DNA of 40,934 bases from CAZJWC01 sp964550125 (lineage in GTDB: Bacteria > Bacillota > Clostridia > Christensenellales > Borkfalkiaceae), in contig CAZJWC010000012.1 of NCBI GenBank assembly GCA_964550125.1, positions 1-40,934 of the forward strand. Reading direction: 5' to 3'. A program made the translations under genes and the position numbers. Shown piece after piece: positions 7,460 through 16,534 of this stretch (its first letter is position 1; every line of letters begins with the position of its first letter). The notes beneath the pieces were generated by a model, which saw nothing but the letters and a program-made list of their open reading frames with translations, did not search any database and was not told the origin of the DNA.

Positions 7460-8527
7460 ATGGCAGAAAAGGTATTGATGAAAGGAAATGAAGCCCTTGC
7501 CGAAGCCGCTATAAACGCAGGTTGTAGACATTATATGGGTTATCCTATTACTCCCCAAACGGAAGTTGCCGCTTATATGGCAAAGCGTATGCCAAAAATA
7601 GGTGGAGTTTTTATGCAAGCAGAAAGTGAAGTTGCTGCTATAAATATGGTTATCGGTGTTGCTTCAGCAGGTGCTAGAGCAATGACTAGTTCTTCAAGCC
7701 CCGGTATATCCCTTAAAAGTGAAGGTATTTCTTATCTTGCTGGTTGTGATTTACCTGCTTTAATCGTAAACGTTCAAAGAGGAGGTCCCGGACTGGGTGG
7801 TATTCAACCCTCACAATCGGATTATTATCAAGCAACAAAAGGTGGTGGACACGGTGATTATCATCTAATCGTTTTAGCGCCTGCTTCCGTTCAAGAAATG
7901 TATGACTTAACTTTTAAAGGATTTGACCTTGCTGATAAGTACAGGATGCAAACTATGATTCTTGCAGACGGTACTATGGGACAAATGATGGAACCCGTTG
8001 AACTTAACGAGGTTGAAGTTAAACAATATGAAAAACCTTGGGCTTGCACAGGTACTAAAGAGGCAAGAAAACCTAATATTATCAATTCATTATCTCTTAC
8101 AGCAAACGAACTTGAAAAGTGGAATTTTGATAGATTTGAAAGATATAAAATCGTTGAAGAAAACGAAGTTATGTATGAAGAATTTATGATGGAGGACGCT
8201 GAAGTTTGCGTAGTTGCTTTTGGTATTTCTGCTAGAGTATCAAAAAATGCGATTGTTGAAGCGAGAAAGCAAGGTATCAAAGTTGGTATGATTAGACCTA
8301 TTACTTTGTGGCCCTTCCCTAGCAAAGCATTGCTTGAAGCAAGTAAAAAGGTTAAGTCGTTCCTTTCAGTTGAATTGAATATGGGACAAATGATTGACGA
8401 TATACGCTTGGCTACTCAATGCTCTCGCCCCGTATTGCTTTGCAATAGAACAGGTGGTGTAATTATGACACCTGATGAAGTATTGGCTAAAATTAAAGAG
8501 GCTAATCAAGTAGGAGGTCAAAACTAA
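7460..8527 (+). CDS. vorB: 2-oxoacid:ferredoxin oxidoreductase alpha subunit, VorB type
   Basis: A 355-residue alpha subunit of the pyruvate:ferredoxin oxidoreductase superfamily (pyrimidine-binding and domain II regions). GYPITPQTE near residue 27, the GGVFMQAESEVAAINM block, SSSSPGISLK and GGPGLGGIQPSQSDYYQA match what I remember of proteins annotated VorB (3-methyl-2-oxobutanoate dehydrogenase) in Firmicutes. The complex reversibly converts a 2-oxoacid + CoA + oxidised ferredoxin to acyl-CoA + CO2 + reduced ferredoxin. The stop codon overlaps the beta-subunit start by one base (TAATG). VOR rather than KOR specificity rests on recognition and on the neighbouring aminotransferase; it is not proven by sequence. 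Confidence 0.88.
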   Translation: MAEKVLMKGNEALAEAAINAGCRHYMGYPITPQTEVAAYMAKRMPKIGGVFMQAESEVAAINMVIGVASAGARAMTSSSSPGISLKSEGISYLAGCDLPALIVNVQRGGPGLGGIQPSQSDYYQATKGGGHGDYHLIVLAPASVQEMYDLTFKGFDLADKYRMQTMILADGTMGQMMEPVELNEVEVKQYEKPWACTGTKEARKPNIINSLSLTANELEKWNFDRFERYKIVEENEVMYEEFMMEDAEVCVVAFGISARVSKNAIVEARKQGIKVGMIRPITLWPFPSKALLEASKKVKSFLSVELNMGQMIDDIRLATQCSRPVLLCNRTGGVIMTPDEVLAKIKEANQVGGQN

Positions 8528-9279
8528 TGAAAGTTTTTGAAAAGACAAAAGGTTTGACTGACAATCCCTTACATTATTGCCCTGGCTGTACACATGGTAT
8601 TATCCATAGATTAGTTGCTGAAGTTTTAGAAGAACTTGGCGTACTAGGTAAAGCCGTTGGTGTTGCTTCGGTTGGTTGTTCAGTTTTCTCATATAATTAT
8701 TTTAATTGTGATATGGTTCAAGCGGCTCACGGTAGAGCTCCTGCAGTTGCAACGGGCGTAAAGAGAGTAAATCCCGACAATGTAGTATTTACATATCAAG
8801 GTGATGGTGATTTAGCCGCAATCGGTACTTGTGAAACAGTTCACTCTGCTGGTCGTGGTGAAAATATTACAATCATCTTCGTAAATAACGCAATTTATGG
8901 TATGACAGGTGGACAAATGGCTCCCACAACATTACCTAAACAAGTAACTCAAACTTCTCCCTATGGTAGAGATGTTACCGTACAAGGCTATCCCATTAAA
9001 GTATGTGAAATGCTTTCACAGGTAGAGGGTGCAAGTTATTTAGAGCGAGTAACTGTTGATAATGTAAAAAATATCAAAAAGGCAAAAGAGGCTATTAAAA
9101 AGGCTTTCACATACCAAATTGAAGGTAAAGGTTTTTCTTTGATTGAGGTTGTGTCTACTTGTCCTACAAATTGGGGTTTATCACCTAAAGACGCAATCAA
9201 ATGGCTTGATGAAAATATGTTGCCTTACTATCCTTTGGGAGTTTACAAAGATAAATATGCAAAGGAGGAGAATAAATAA
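8527..9279 (+). CDS. 2-oxoacid:ferredoxin oxidoreductase beta (thiamine diphosphate) subunit
   Basis: A 250-residue beta subunit. It has CPGCTHG at residues 18-24, the thiamine diphosphate/Mg motif beginning GDGDLAAIGTCE (about 92) and ending VNN, and NAIYGMTGGQMAPTT following it, all typical of KorB/VorA-type subunits. It forms the catalytic centre with the alpha subunit. A strong GGAGG precedes the start inside the end of the alpha gene, and it overlaps the gamma gene by one base. This tight coupling fits stoichiometric assembly. Confidence 0.9.
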   Translation: MKVFEKTKGLTDNPLHYCPGCTHGIIHRLVAEVLEELGVLGKAVGVASVGCSVFSYNYFNCDMVQAAHGRAPAVATGVKRVNPDNVVFTYQGDGDLAAIGTCETVHSAGRGENITIIFVNNAIYGMTGGQMAPTTLPKQVTQTSPYGRDVTVQGYPIKVCEMLSQVEGASYLERVTVDNVKNIKKAKEAIKKAFTYQIEGKGFSLIEVVSTCPTNWGLSPKDAIKWLDENMLPYYPLGVYKDKYAKEENK

Positions 9280-9812
9280 TGAATACTGTTAACGTATTAT
9301 TTGCAGGTTTCGGTGGACAAGGTATTTTATTCTCTGGTAAGTGCTTGGCGTACAGTGGACTATTACAAGATAGACAGGTAAGTTGGTTGCCTTCATACGG
9401 ACCTGAAATGCGTGGTGGTACTGCAAGTTGTTCGGTTATTGTTTCAACTGAACCTGTAGGTTCACCTATCGTTTCAAAACCTAACGTACTTATTGCAATG
9501 AATTTACCTTCATTAGATAGATATGAAAATGATGTTGTAGAGGGTGGTTTAATTATCTACGATTCGTCATTGATTTCAAGAGAGGTTAAGTCATCAAACG
9601 CAAAAGTTTTTGCTATACCTGCAACTCAACTTGCTACTGAAAATGGTATGGACGGACTTGCTAATATGATTATCCTTGGTAAAATGATTAAAGAAACGGG
9701 TGTTTTAACCCTTGATGAAATTAAGCAAGGTATGGTAAAAGTTGTATCTGCAAAACACCAAGATAAACTTGCTTTAAACAACAAGGCTGTTGAGTTAGGC
9801 TTTAACTATTAA
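9279..9812 (+). CDS. 2-oxoacid:ferredoxin oxidoreductase gamma subunit
   Basis: A 177-residue gamma subunit with the N-terminal GFGGQGILFSGK (10-21) and the SWLPSYGPEMRGGTASC block characteristic of KorC/VorC-type domains. It completes a four-subunit enzyme (delta, alpha, beta, gamma in gene order). An AAAGGAG site for the next gene follows 9 bases after the stop, with no terminator visible, so the XRE-cupin and ligase genes are probably cotranscribed. Confidence 0.9.
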   Translation: MNTVNVLFAGFGGQGILFSGKCLAYSGLLQDRQVSWLPSYGPEMRGGTASCSVIVSTEPVGSPIVSKPNVLIAMNLPSLDRYENDVVEGGLIIYDSSLISREVKSSNAKVFAIPATQLATENGMDGLANMIILGKMIKETGVLTLDEIKQGMVKVVSAKHQDKLALNNKAVELGFNY

Positions 9813-9835
9813 AATACCTAAAGGAGATTTTAACT

Positions 9836-10390
9836 ATGATTGAACAATTAGTAGAAATAGGAAACAGAATAGCAGGATTAAGAGATCTTTGTGGATTTAC
9901 TGACGAGGAGGTCGCAAAAAAATTAGGTATGAGCGTGGAAGAATACCTTACTTACGAAAGTGGTGAGTGTGATTTTTCATATAGCACTCTATACAATTTG
10001 GCTGCACTTTTTGAGGTGGATGTGTTAAGTATAATCCGTGGCGAATCACCTAAACTTACTAATTTCTCAATAGTTAGAAAGGACAAGGGATTTCATATAA
10101 AAAGAGATGACGCTTATGAGTATAAACTTTTAGCGTATACTTTTAAAGATAAAAAGGCAAATCCTATGCTTGTTACTGCCTCACCTAAACACACAAGTCC
10201 AGTCTTGCATACTCACGCAGGACAAGAGTTTAACTATGTTGTCGCAGGGAAAATTAAATTGTATTTAGGTGATATGATTACAGAACTTGAAGAAGGCGAT
10301 AGTGCCTACTTTGATTCAACAATACCTCATACACAAATAGCCGTTGGTGAAACTGACGGTAAGTATATTGCGATTGTTATCGAGGAGTAA
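9836..10390 (+). CDS. XRE-family regulator with C-terminal cupin domain
   Basis: 184 residues: an N-terminal helix-turn-helix (about 9-65, including EEVAKKLGMSVEEYLTYESG) and a C-terminal cupin_2 domain (about 105-183, with a HTHAGQEFNYVVAG metal-binding-type stretch and FDSTIPH). Such proteins are DNA-binding regulators whose cupin part may sense a small molecule. The gene sits between the oxidoreductase and an acyl-CoA synthetase, 24 bases before the latter. It is a candidate local regulator of the internal promoter at 7158, where a palindrome is present; its effector is unknown. Confidence 0.88.
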   Translation: MIEQLVEIGNRIAGLRDLCGFTDEEVAKKLGMSVEEYLTYESGECDFSYSTLYNLAALFEVDVLSIIRGESPKLTNFSIVRKDKGFHIKRDDAYEYKLLAYTFKDKKANPMLVTASPKHTSPVLHTHAGQEFNYVVAGKIKLYLGDMITELEEGDSAYFDSTIPHTQIAVGETDGKYIAIVIEE

Positions 10391-10413
10391 TACTTTAGGA
10401 GAATAGGATAATA

Positions 10414-12108
10414 ATGCCAATTTATGAAAAATATATAGGAAGAAATAGAGATTCTTTCAGTTCGCTGGAAGAATTGCAAAGAGAGTTTAAAATAACCTAT
10501 CCTGAAACATTTAACTTTGCGTATGATGTTATGGATGAGTTGGCTGAAACAAAGCCTGATAAATTAGCAATGCTTTGGCTTTCAAACAAAAAGGAAGAAA
10601 AGAGATTCACTTTTAAAGAAGTTATGCAATGGTCTAACAAGGTTGCAAACTTTTTAAAAAAAGAGGGAATCAAAAAGGGAGATAAAATCCTTTTGGTTTT
10701 AAAAAGGAGTTATCTATTCTGGTTTACAATGCTTGCTTTACATAAGATAGGTGCAGTTGGTGTACAAGCAACTCCTATGTTATGTGCAAAGGATTATATT
10801 TATAGATGCAATGCAGCAGGAATTAAAGCAGTTTTAATTACTGCAGACGGCGACTGTACCGACCACTTTGACCAAGGTGCAGATGAGTGTAAAACAGTTA
10901 TTAAGAAGTTTGTTACAAAACATAAACAACTTGACGGCTGGATTGACTTTGAAGCAGGTATAGAGGCTCAAAGTGATGTTTGGGAAAAGCCTACGGGGGA
11001 TGATTATCCTATGGCAAAAGATGAAATGTTTATAGCGTTTTCATCAGGCACTACAGGTTATCCCAAAATGATTATTCACGACCAAACCTACCCTCTTGGA
11101 CATATCGTAACTGGGGTTTTTTGGCACAGAGTTGTTGACGGTGGATTGCATTTTACTATTTCCGATACTGGTTGGATGAAGTCAATGTGGGGTAAGTTTT
11201 ATGGTCAATGGTTTGGGGAATCAGCACATTTGATTTATGATTTTGATAAGTTTGACGGCGCTGATATTTTACAAGTACTACATGACTATAAGGTTACCAC
11301 TTTCTGCGTGCCTCCTACAATGTATCGCTTTATGCTACAAAATGATGTTTCAAAGTACGATTTATCTAGTTTGACGCATTGCTGTTCAGCAGGCGAAGCG
11401 TTAAATGCTGAAATATTTAACACTTGGAAAAGTGCTACGGGACTTGAAATTCACGAAGGTTTTGGACAGAGTGAAACTCCCGTTTGTTTGGGCACTTTAT
11501 ATCCTTTTGAAAAACCTATTTCTGGTACAATAGGTAAGCCCGTTCCTGGATTTGATGTTAAACTTGTTAAAGATAACGGAGAGGAGTGCAGTGCTGGTGA
11601 AATTGGTGAAATCGTTATTACAGCAACTCAAGAGCATAGACCTTGTGGACTATTTTCAAGATATGACAAGGACGATGAGGCTAATAAGAGAGCGTGGAGA
11701 AACGGCTTTTACCATACAGGCGATACAGCCTATCAAGATGAACACGGAAGATTTATCTATGTTGGAAGAAATGACGATGTAATTAAATCAAGTGGTTACC
11801 GTATAGGACCTTTTGAGGTTGAAAGTGTTTTGCTTGAACATCCTGCAGTTTTAGAAGTCGCAGTTACAGGTATTCCTGATGCTATTCGTGGTTTTAATGT
11901 AAAGGCAACTATCGTATTACAAAAAGGATATGTAGGCTCGCCCGAACTGATTAAAGAACTTCAAATGTTTGTAAAAACTAATACAGCACCTTATAAATAT
12001 CCTAGAGTTGTTGAGTTTGTTGACAGTTTGCCTAAAACCTTCTCTGGAAAGATTAAAAGGGTTGAAATTAGACAAAATGACATTGAAAAATCAAAAGAAA
12101 ATAAATAA
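10414..12108 (+). CDS. AMP-forming acyl-CoA synthetase (acetyl/medium-chain type)
   Basis: A 564-residue ANL-superfamily ligase resembling the acetyl-CoA synthetase/medium-chain ACSM group. It shows FSSGTTGYPKMIIHDQTY (about 208-225), GFGQSE, FYHTGDTAY, the hinge GRNDDVIKSSGYRIGP and the catalytic lysine in TFSGKIKR near the C-terminus. It would activate a carboxylic acid with ATP and CoA. It is unlike the ligase half of the fusion gene, so the operon encodes two distinct ligases, perhaps for different acids. Last gene of the operon, followed 5 bases later by a terminator. Substrate not readable from sequence; a short branched-chain acid is the contextual guess. Confidence 0.9.
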   Translation: MPIYEKYIGRNRDSFSSLEELQREFKITYPETFNFAYDVMDELAETKPDKLAMLWLSNKKEEKRFTFKEVMQWSNKVANFLKKEGIKKGDKILLVLKRSYLFWFTMLALHKIGAVGVQATPMLCAKDYIYRCNAAGIKAVLITADGDCTDHFDQGADECKTVIKKFVTKHKQLDGWIDFEAGIEAQSDVWEKPTGDDYPMAKDEMFIAFSSGTTGYPKMIIHDQTYPLGHIVTGVFWHRVVDGGLHFTISDTGWMKSMWGKFYGQWFGESAHLIYDFDKFDGADILQVLHDYKVTTFCVPPTMYRFMLQNDVSKYDLSSLTHCCSAGEALNAEIFNTWKSATGLEIHEGFGQSETPVCLGTLYPFEKPISGTIGKPVPGFDVKLVKDNGEECSAGEIGEIVITATQEHRPCGLFSRYDKDDEANKRAWRNGFYHTGDTAYQDEHGRFIYVGRNDDVIKSSGYRIGPFEVESVLLEHPAVLEVAVTGIPDAIRGFNVKATIVLQKGYVGSPELIKELQMFVKTNTAPYKYPRVVEFVDSLPKTFSGKIKRVEIRQNDIEKSKENK

Positions 12109-12113
12109 AAAAG

Positions 12114-12139
12114 AGAGGTTTAAAAACCTCTTTTTTTTT
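12114..12139. terminator. Bidirectional terminator between convergent operons
   Basis: Stem AGAGGTTT (12114-12121)/AAACCTCT (12124-12131) followed by a run of nine Ts on the plus strand. On the minus strand the same stem is followed by CTTTTTTATTT, so it can serve both the vor operon and the methionine operon. Confidence 0.9.
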
Positions 12140-12158
12140 AATAACTTAAACTTATTTA

Positions 12159-12689
12159 TTAAACATTATATTCTTTTAGTTCGCAGTTGTCTAAAAGATA
12201 TCCCCAAAACTCATCGTTCGTCATACCAGTAAAGTAAGTATTCATAATTCTTGAGATTGAGCCATGGCAAACAATTAGTACAGTTTTGTCGTTGTATTTT
12301 TCAATCAATTCATCTAAAAAATCATATGCTCTATGAGCAACTTGTAGCATACTTTCACCGTCAGGAAAGGGTTTTGCAAAATTCTTTTTTAAAATTTGAT
12401 ATTCCTCATCGTCCCATGAACAGCCTTCTTTTTTACCGTAATCTTGTTCCAAAAGTCTACCGTCTGTTACTACTTTTATACCAAGTGCTTTTCCTACTGT
12501 TTCAGCAGTAACTCTTGCACGGGTTAAAGGAGAACAAATAATCTTGTCAATGCCTTTTCCAACACAGTTTTGGGCAAGTTGCTGTGCTTGTTTTATGCCC
12601 GTATCGTTTAATGGAAAATCCTCAATACCACAAACTCGTCTTTTTAAGTTCATATCCGTTTGACCATGTCTTGAAATAAAAATTTTCAT
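12159..12689 (-). CDS. Histidine phosphatase family protein
   Basis: A 176-residue member of the phosphoglycerate mutase/histidine phosphatase branch. RHGQTDMN (phosphorylated His9) is at the N-terminus, a second catalytic His is in VCHGSIS, and the CSPLTRARVTAE block is present. The substrate cannot be told from sequence: the family includes alpha-ribazole phosphatase (CobC), phosphoglycerate mutases and others. Being last in an operon with a B12-dependent methionine synthase and overlapping it by one base (TAATG), a role in cobamide salvage is possible. Confidence 0.85.
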   Translation of the reverse strand: MKIFISRHGQTDMNLKRRVCGIEDFPLNDTGIKQAQQLAQNCVGKGIDKIICSPLTRARVTAETVGKALGIKVVTDGRLLEQDYGKKEGCSWDDEEYQILKKNFAKPFPDGESMLQVAHRAYDFLDELIEKYNDKTVLIVCHGSISRIMNTYFTGMTNDEFWGYLLDNCELKEYNV

Positions 12690-15040
12690 TACTTTTCTCC
12701 TTCAAAAATATTTTTAAGTTGTTTTACCGTATCGTTTGCATCTAAACAGTAAATTCCACCTATTTGTTTTGCGTATTCAGGGGTTAAAACTGCTCCACCA
12801 ACAACAATTTTTATATCGGGAAATTCCTTTCTAACAATTTTTATTGTTTCTTCCATATTGTTTACAGTAGTAGTCATAAGAGCAGAAAGTCCTAAAACGC
12901 AAGGGTAGTTTTCTCTAACGCTTTGTAACACAACTTCATAATCAACATCTTTACCAAGGTCAATAGTTTTAAAACCGTAATTTCCAACAACTGCTTTAAC
13001 AATGTTTTTGCCTATGTCGTGGATATCTCCCTTTACGGTGCATAAAATAAATTTTTTATTGTTTAGTTTACTGTCTTCTGGTAGTTTATTTTCAATTTGT
13101 ATAAAAGCGCTTTTTGCCGATTCAGCCGAGGCGATTAGTTGAGGTAAAAAAATCTTTTGAGCGTCATACCTCTTTCCAACCTCATCTAGTGCAGGAATTA
13201 TATAAGTGTTTGCAACCTCTAAAGGAGGAGTGTTTTCAAGTAACTCTTTTGTGAGTTTTTCAGCAAGTTCCTTTTGACCACTTAAAATTGCGTCAAAAAG
13301 TGTTTTATCGCTTTTGCTTTCTACTTGTTTTTGAGTTTGCTCATTTTGAGTTGCATATTCAATAAAAGCATCTACGCTGTTTTCTTTGGCAAGTAAAAAA
13401 TTTTCAGCAAACTTTGAACCTTTAACGCCCTTTAGGTTTGGATTTATAATTGCAAGGTCAAGTCCACCTTCAAACGCCATTTCTAAAAATTTTGCGTTGA
13501 TGTCCATACGCATTGGCATACCAAACGATATGTTTGATATTCCTAAAATGCTTTTTACCCCTAAGCCCTTTACTTTCTTTAAAGTATCTAAAGTGCAAAT
13601 TGCGTTTCCCTTTTCACTTGCTTCTGCCATTGTCAAAGTGTCTATATAAATATCATCTTTGTCAATTCCAAGTTCTTCACAGCGTGAAATGATTTTCGTG
13701 GCAATTTTAAGTCGTTTGTCAGCGTCTTTTGAAATTCCCTCCTCGTCAATCGTAAGACCAACCACACTTGCTCCGTATTTTTTAACGATAGGTAAAAGTC
13801 TGTCAAGCACTTCGTCTTTGCCGTTTACAGAGTTTACAAGTGCCTTGCCGTGATAGTATCTCAATGCTTTTTCAATAGTGTCAATGTTTGATGAGTCTAT
13901 TTGTAAAGGAAGGCTAGTAACCTCCTGTAAAGAAGTTATAACCTTAATCATTGTTTCAGTTTCATCAATGCCGTTTATACCAACATTTACGTCAAGAATA
14001 TCAGCCCCGTTTTCCTCTTGTTCAAGTCCTTGTTGTAAAATGTATGAAATTTCGCCCGTCTTTAACGCCTCTTGAAATCTCTTTTTGCCTGTAGGGTTAA
14101 TTCTTTCCCCAACAATTTTATTACCATCAACAATCACTGATTTATAGGCAGAGCATACTACACTTTTGTTTTCATATTTTTCTCTTTGAGTAAAAACATT
14201 TTGAGTAAGATGAATTGTTTCTTTAATAAAATCGGGAGTAGTACCACAGCATCCACCTAAAATATTTATGCCTAGTTTTTTTATTTCAAGCATATCGGTA
14301 GCATATTGTATAGGTGTTGTATCGTAAAAGGTTTTGCCTTTTTCAATTTTTGGCATACACGCATTTGGTTGTATGAAGATGGGTAGGTCAGTTGAAGTTA
14401 CAAATTGCTTTGCCACCGAAAGCATCTGTTTAGGGGATAAAGTGCAGTTTGCACCAACAGCGTCAGCACCCAATCCTTTAGCGACAATGCAAAAAACATC
14501 AACGGGAGTACCAAAAACAGTTTTTCCGTTTTGCTCAAAGGACATTGAACAAAGTAGTGGCAATTTGCTGTTTTCTTTAACTGCTAAAATACACGCACGC
14601 ATCTCAATTAAGTTAGTTATAGTTTCAACTAATATTCCGTCCGTTCTATCCTGTGCAAGTAAAACAACTTCTTTAAAGGCTTCGTATGCTTCATCAAAAG
14701 TAATGCCACCTGCCCCAATAAGTTTTCCTAACGAACCTATATCTAAAAGTGTATAACCATTATGCTTTAAGGCTGTTTCTTTTGCCAGTTCAATGCCACA
14801 GTCAATAATTTTTTTCAGTTCGTCCTTGTTTGAAAATTTGTATCTGTTTGCACCAAAAGTATTAGTGGTAGCAATATTGCTACCAACCATAAAATAATCT
14901 TCGTGAACGCTTTTAACAATTTCGGGAGATTCATAATTAAGTTTTTCAAGGCGATAACCTATGGGACGATTTCCTCTTTCCATAAGTAGACTACCCATAC
15001 CACCGTCAAAGTATAATGATTTAGTTAAATCAATATTCAC
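12689..15040 (-). CDS. metH: Cobalamin-dependent methionine synthase, without activation domain
   Basis: 783 residues in the standard order: homocysteine-binding domain (about 1-290, zinc Cys in GANCTL and GGCCGTTP), pterin-binding domain (about 310-560, VGERINPTGK), B12 cap (about 580-655) and B12-binding domain (about 665-783) with the cobalt-ligand motif GDIHDIGKNIV. It transfers the methyl group of methyl-tetrahydrofolate to homocysteine. The C-terminal SAM-dependent reactivation domain of E. coli MetH is absent and is supplied by the gene just upstream in the transcript. The start is GTG at 15040, preceded by GGGGGA; it overlaps the activation gene by 11 bases. Confidence 0.94.
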   Translation of the reverse strand: MNIDLTKSLYFDGGMGSLLMERGNRPIGYRLEKLNYESPEIVKSVHEDYFMVGSNIATTNTFGANRYKFSNKDELKKIIDCGIELAKETALKHNGYTLLDIGSLGKLIGAGGITFDEAYEAFKEVVLLAQDRTDGILVETITNLIEMRACILAVKENSKLPLLCSMSFEQNGKTVFGTPVDVFCIVAKGLGADAVGANCTLSPKQMLSVAKQFVTSTDLPIFIQPNACMPKIEKGKTFYDTTPIQYATDMLEIKKLGINILGGCCGTTPDFIKETIHLTQNVFTQREKYENKSVVCSAYKSVIVDGNKIVGERINPTGKKRFQEALKTGEISYILQQGLEQEENGADILDVNVGINGIDETETMIKVITSLQEVTSLPLQIDSSNIDTIEKALRYYHGKALVNSVNGKDEVLDRLLPIVKKYGASVVGLTIDEEGISKDADKRLKIATKIISRCEELGIDKDDIYIDTLTMAEASEKGNAICTLDTLKKVKGLGVKSILGISNISFGMPMRMDINAKFLEMAFEGGLDLAIINPNLKGVKGSKFAENFLLAKENSVDAFIEYATQNEQTQKQVESKSDKTLFDAILSGQKELAEKLTKELLENTPPLEVANTYIIPALDEVGKRYDAQKIFLPQLIASAESAKSAFIQIENKLPEDSKLNNKKFILCTVKGDIHDIGKNIVKAVVGNYGFKTIDLGKDVDYEVVLQSVRENYPCVLGLSALMTTTVNNMEETIKIVRKEFPDIKIVVGGAVLTPEYAKQIGGIYCLDANDTVKQLKNIFEGEK

Positions 15041-15701
15041 TGCAAAGTCCCCCTGTGCAAGTTTCGTTTTTCGGGCAGTTTATACAACGGTTCATTTCAA
15101 AAGTAACTTTACTTCCTATACCGATAATAGCACTAACGGATTTAGTGGGAGTCATCATACCACCACTGGTAACCACAATGCCAAGTTTTTTATCAGCATT
15201 AAGTAAAGAGATGATTTTGCCTTGTGAGTTCAAGGGGAAATCACCGTAGCCACAACTATATCTATTTGTTATAGTGTAACCTTTTTGACCTACATTTAAA
15301 AGTACTGTATTTTGAATTTCATCACAAAGTTTTTCAACAAAAAGTCCAGCACAGGTGTCTAAAAGGTATGAAAAAGTTAAATCTTTAACTTGATTTATTG
15401 CAATTAGTTTATCAATTGGATAACCAGCAGTTGCAACAAAAACTAACGCCATTGAACAGTGAGCAAGGTGCTTTTTTATATGCTCGCCGTGTAACGCAAA
15501 ATCAGTGCCTTTTAATGAAAGGTCGCCTGTGTGGTTAAGTTCAAAGATGGCAGAGGTATAGTCTTGTTGCTCGTAGGTGTTGATAAGGTCAACACAAGCA
15601 TGAAGTTGATTTTTGCACTCCTCCGTCATATGTTCAACTTTGTTGTGGTAAATATTTTTTAAAAAGTATTCTTCAGTTTCTTCATAAGTTAATTTTATCA
15701 T
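15030..15701 (-). CDS. Stand-alone methionine synthase activation protein
   Basis: A 223-residue homologue of the MetH activation domain (PF02965 type). It contains NRYSCGYGDFPL, corresponding to the SAM-binding RxSPGYG segment with Cys in place of the usual Pro. It would help reductively methylate oxidised cob(II)alamin using SAM. The C-terminus carries CINCPKNETCTGGLC (C-x2-C-x5-C-x4-C), which could bind a metal or cluster. It overlaps metF by 4 bases (ATGA) and metH by 11, which argues for coupled translation of the split enzyme. Confidence 0.88.
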   Translation of the reverse strand: MIKLTYEETEEYFLKNIYHNKVEHMTEECKNQLHACVDLINTYEQQDYTSAIFELNHTGDLSLKGTDFALHGEHIKKHLAHCSMALVFVATAGYPIDKLIAINQVKDLTFSYLLDTCAGLFVEKLCDEIQNTVLLNVGQKGYTITNRYSCGYGDFPLNSQGKIISLLNADKKLGIVVTSGGMMTPTKSVSAIIGIGSKVTFEMNRCINCPKNETCTGGLCSEY

Positions 15702-16534
15702 TTTCTTATCTCGCTAAAAATTCTTTTTGCTACGTCAGGTTTATTCATTGCGTAAATATGAATATTGGTTATGCCATTTGCAATAAGTTCTTTTATTTGA
15801 TTTATTGCATATTCTATTCCTTCTTCGTAAAAATTTTCGTTTCCCCTGTCGATAATTCTTTGAAATTCCTTGGGAATATAAGTTCCGTTCATTTTTACGT
15901 TTCTTTCAACAGACTTTAAAGATAGCATAGGCATAACGCCGTAAACTATTGGTGCTTTTATACCCTTCTTTTCTACTCTATCTCTAAATTCAAAAAAGAA
16001 TTTATTATCAAGGGCTAGTTGGGTTGTAAACGCTTCAGCACCACAATCAATTTTTCTTTTTATAGTGTCAATATCTTCTTCAAAACTCTTTGATTCGGGA
16101 TGTTTTTCAGGATGACACGCACCCAACAAAGTAAAGTTAGGGTGATTTTTTTTGATATAATACATCAATTCATTAGCGTGTTTAAAATCAATAAACTTAC
16201 TATCGGGTACTAAATCACCACGGAGCACTAGTAAATTTGATATACCCTTTCTGTCATAGGTTTCTAGCAAATTTTCCAACTTTTCAATCGACATATTTAC
16301 TGCAGTCATATGTGCTAGTACTTCAATGTCAAAAGCATCTTTTGCTATTGATGCAACATCTGCAGTTTTATCACTTCCTGAACCGTTTGCACCATAAGTG
16401 ATTGATATGTAGTCAGGGTTTAGTTTTTTAAATTCCTTCAAAGGTTTAATAACTGTTTCAAGTATACCCTCTCTTTTTGGAGGGAAACACTCGATTGACA
16501 AATTGAGTTCATCACTTTTAATCTTTTCAATCAT
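15698..16534 (-). CDS. metF: Methylenetetrahydrofolate reductase
   Basis: A 278-residue TIM-barrel flavoprotein of the MetF family: SIECFPPKREG near the N-terminus, SITYGANGSG, LLVLRGD and LLGACHPEKHPES. It reduces 5,10-methylene-THF to 5-methyl-THF, the methyl donor for MetH. It overlaps metA by 4 bases and the activation gene by 4. The length equals that of short bacterial forms, which use FAD and either NADH or another donor; the donor cannot be deduced here. Confidence 0.92.
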   Translation of the reverse strand: MIEKIKSDELNLSIECFPPKREGILETVIKPLKEFKKLNPDYISITYGANGSGSDKTADVASIAKDAFDIEVLAHMTAVNMSIEKLENLLETYDRKGISNLLVLRGDLVPDSKFIDFKHANELMYYIKKNHPNFTLLGACHPEKHPESKSFEEDIDTIKRKIDCGAEAFTTQLALDNKFFFEFRDRVEKKGIKAPIVYGVMPMLSLKSVERNVKMNGTYIPKEFQRIIDRGNENFYEEGIEYAINQIKELIANGITNIHIYAMNKPDVAKRIFSEIRK

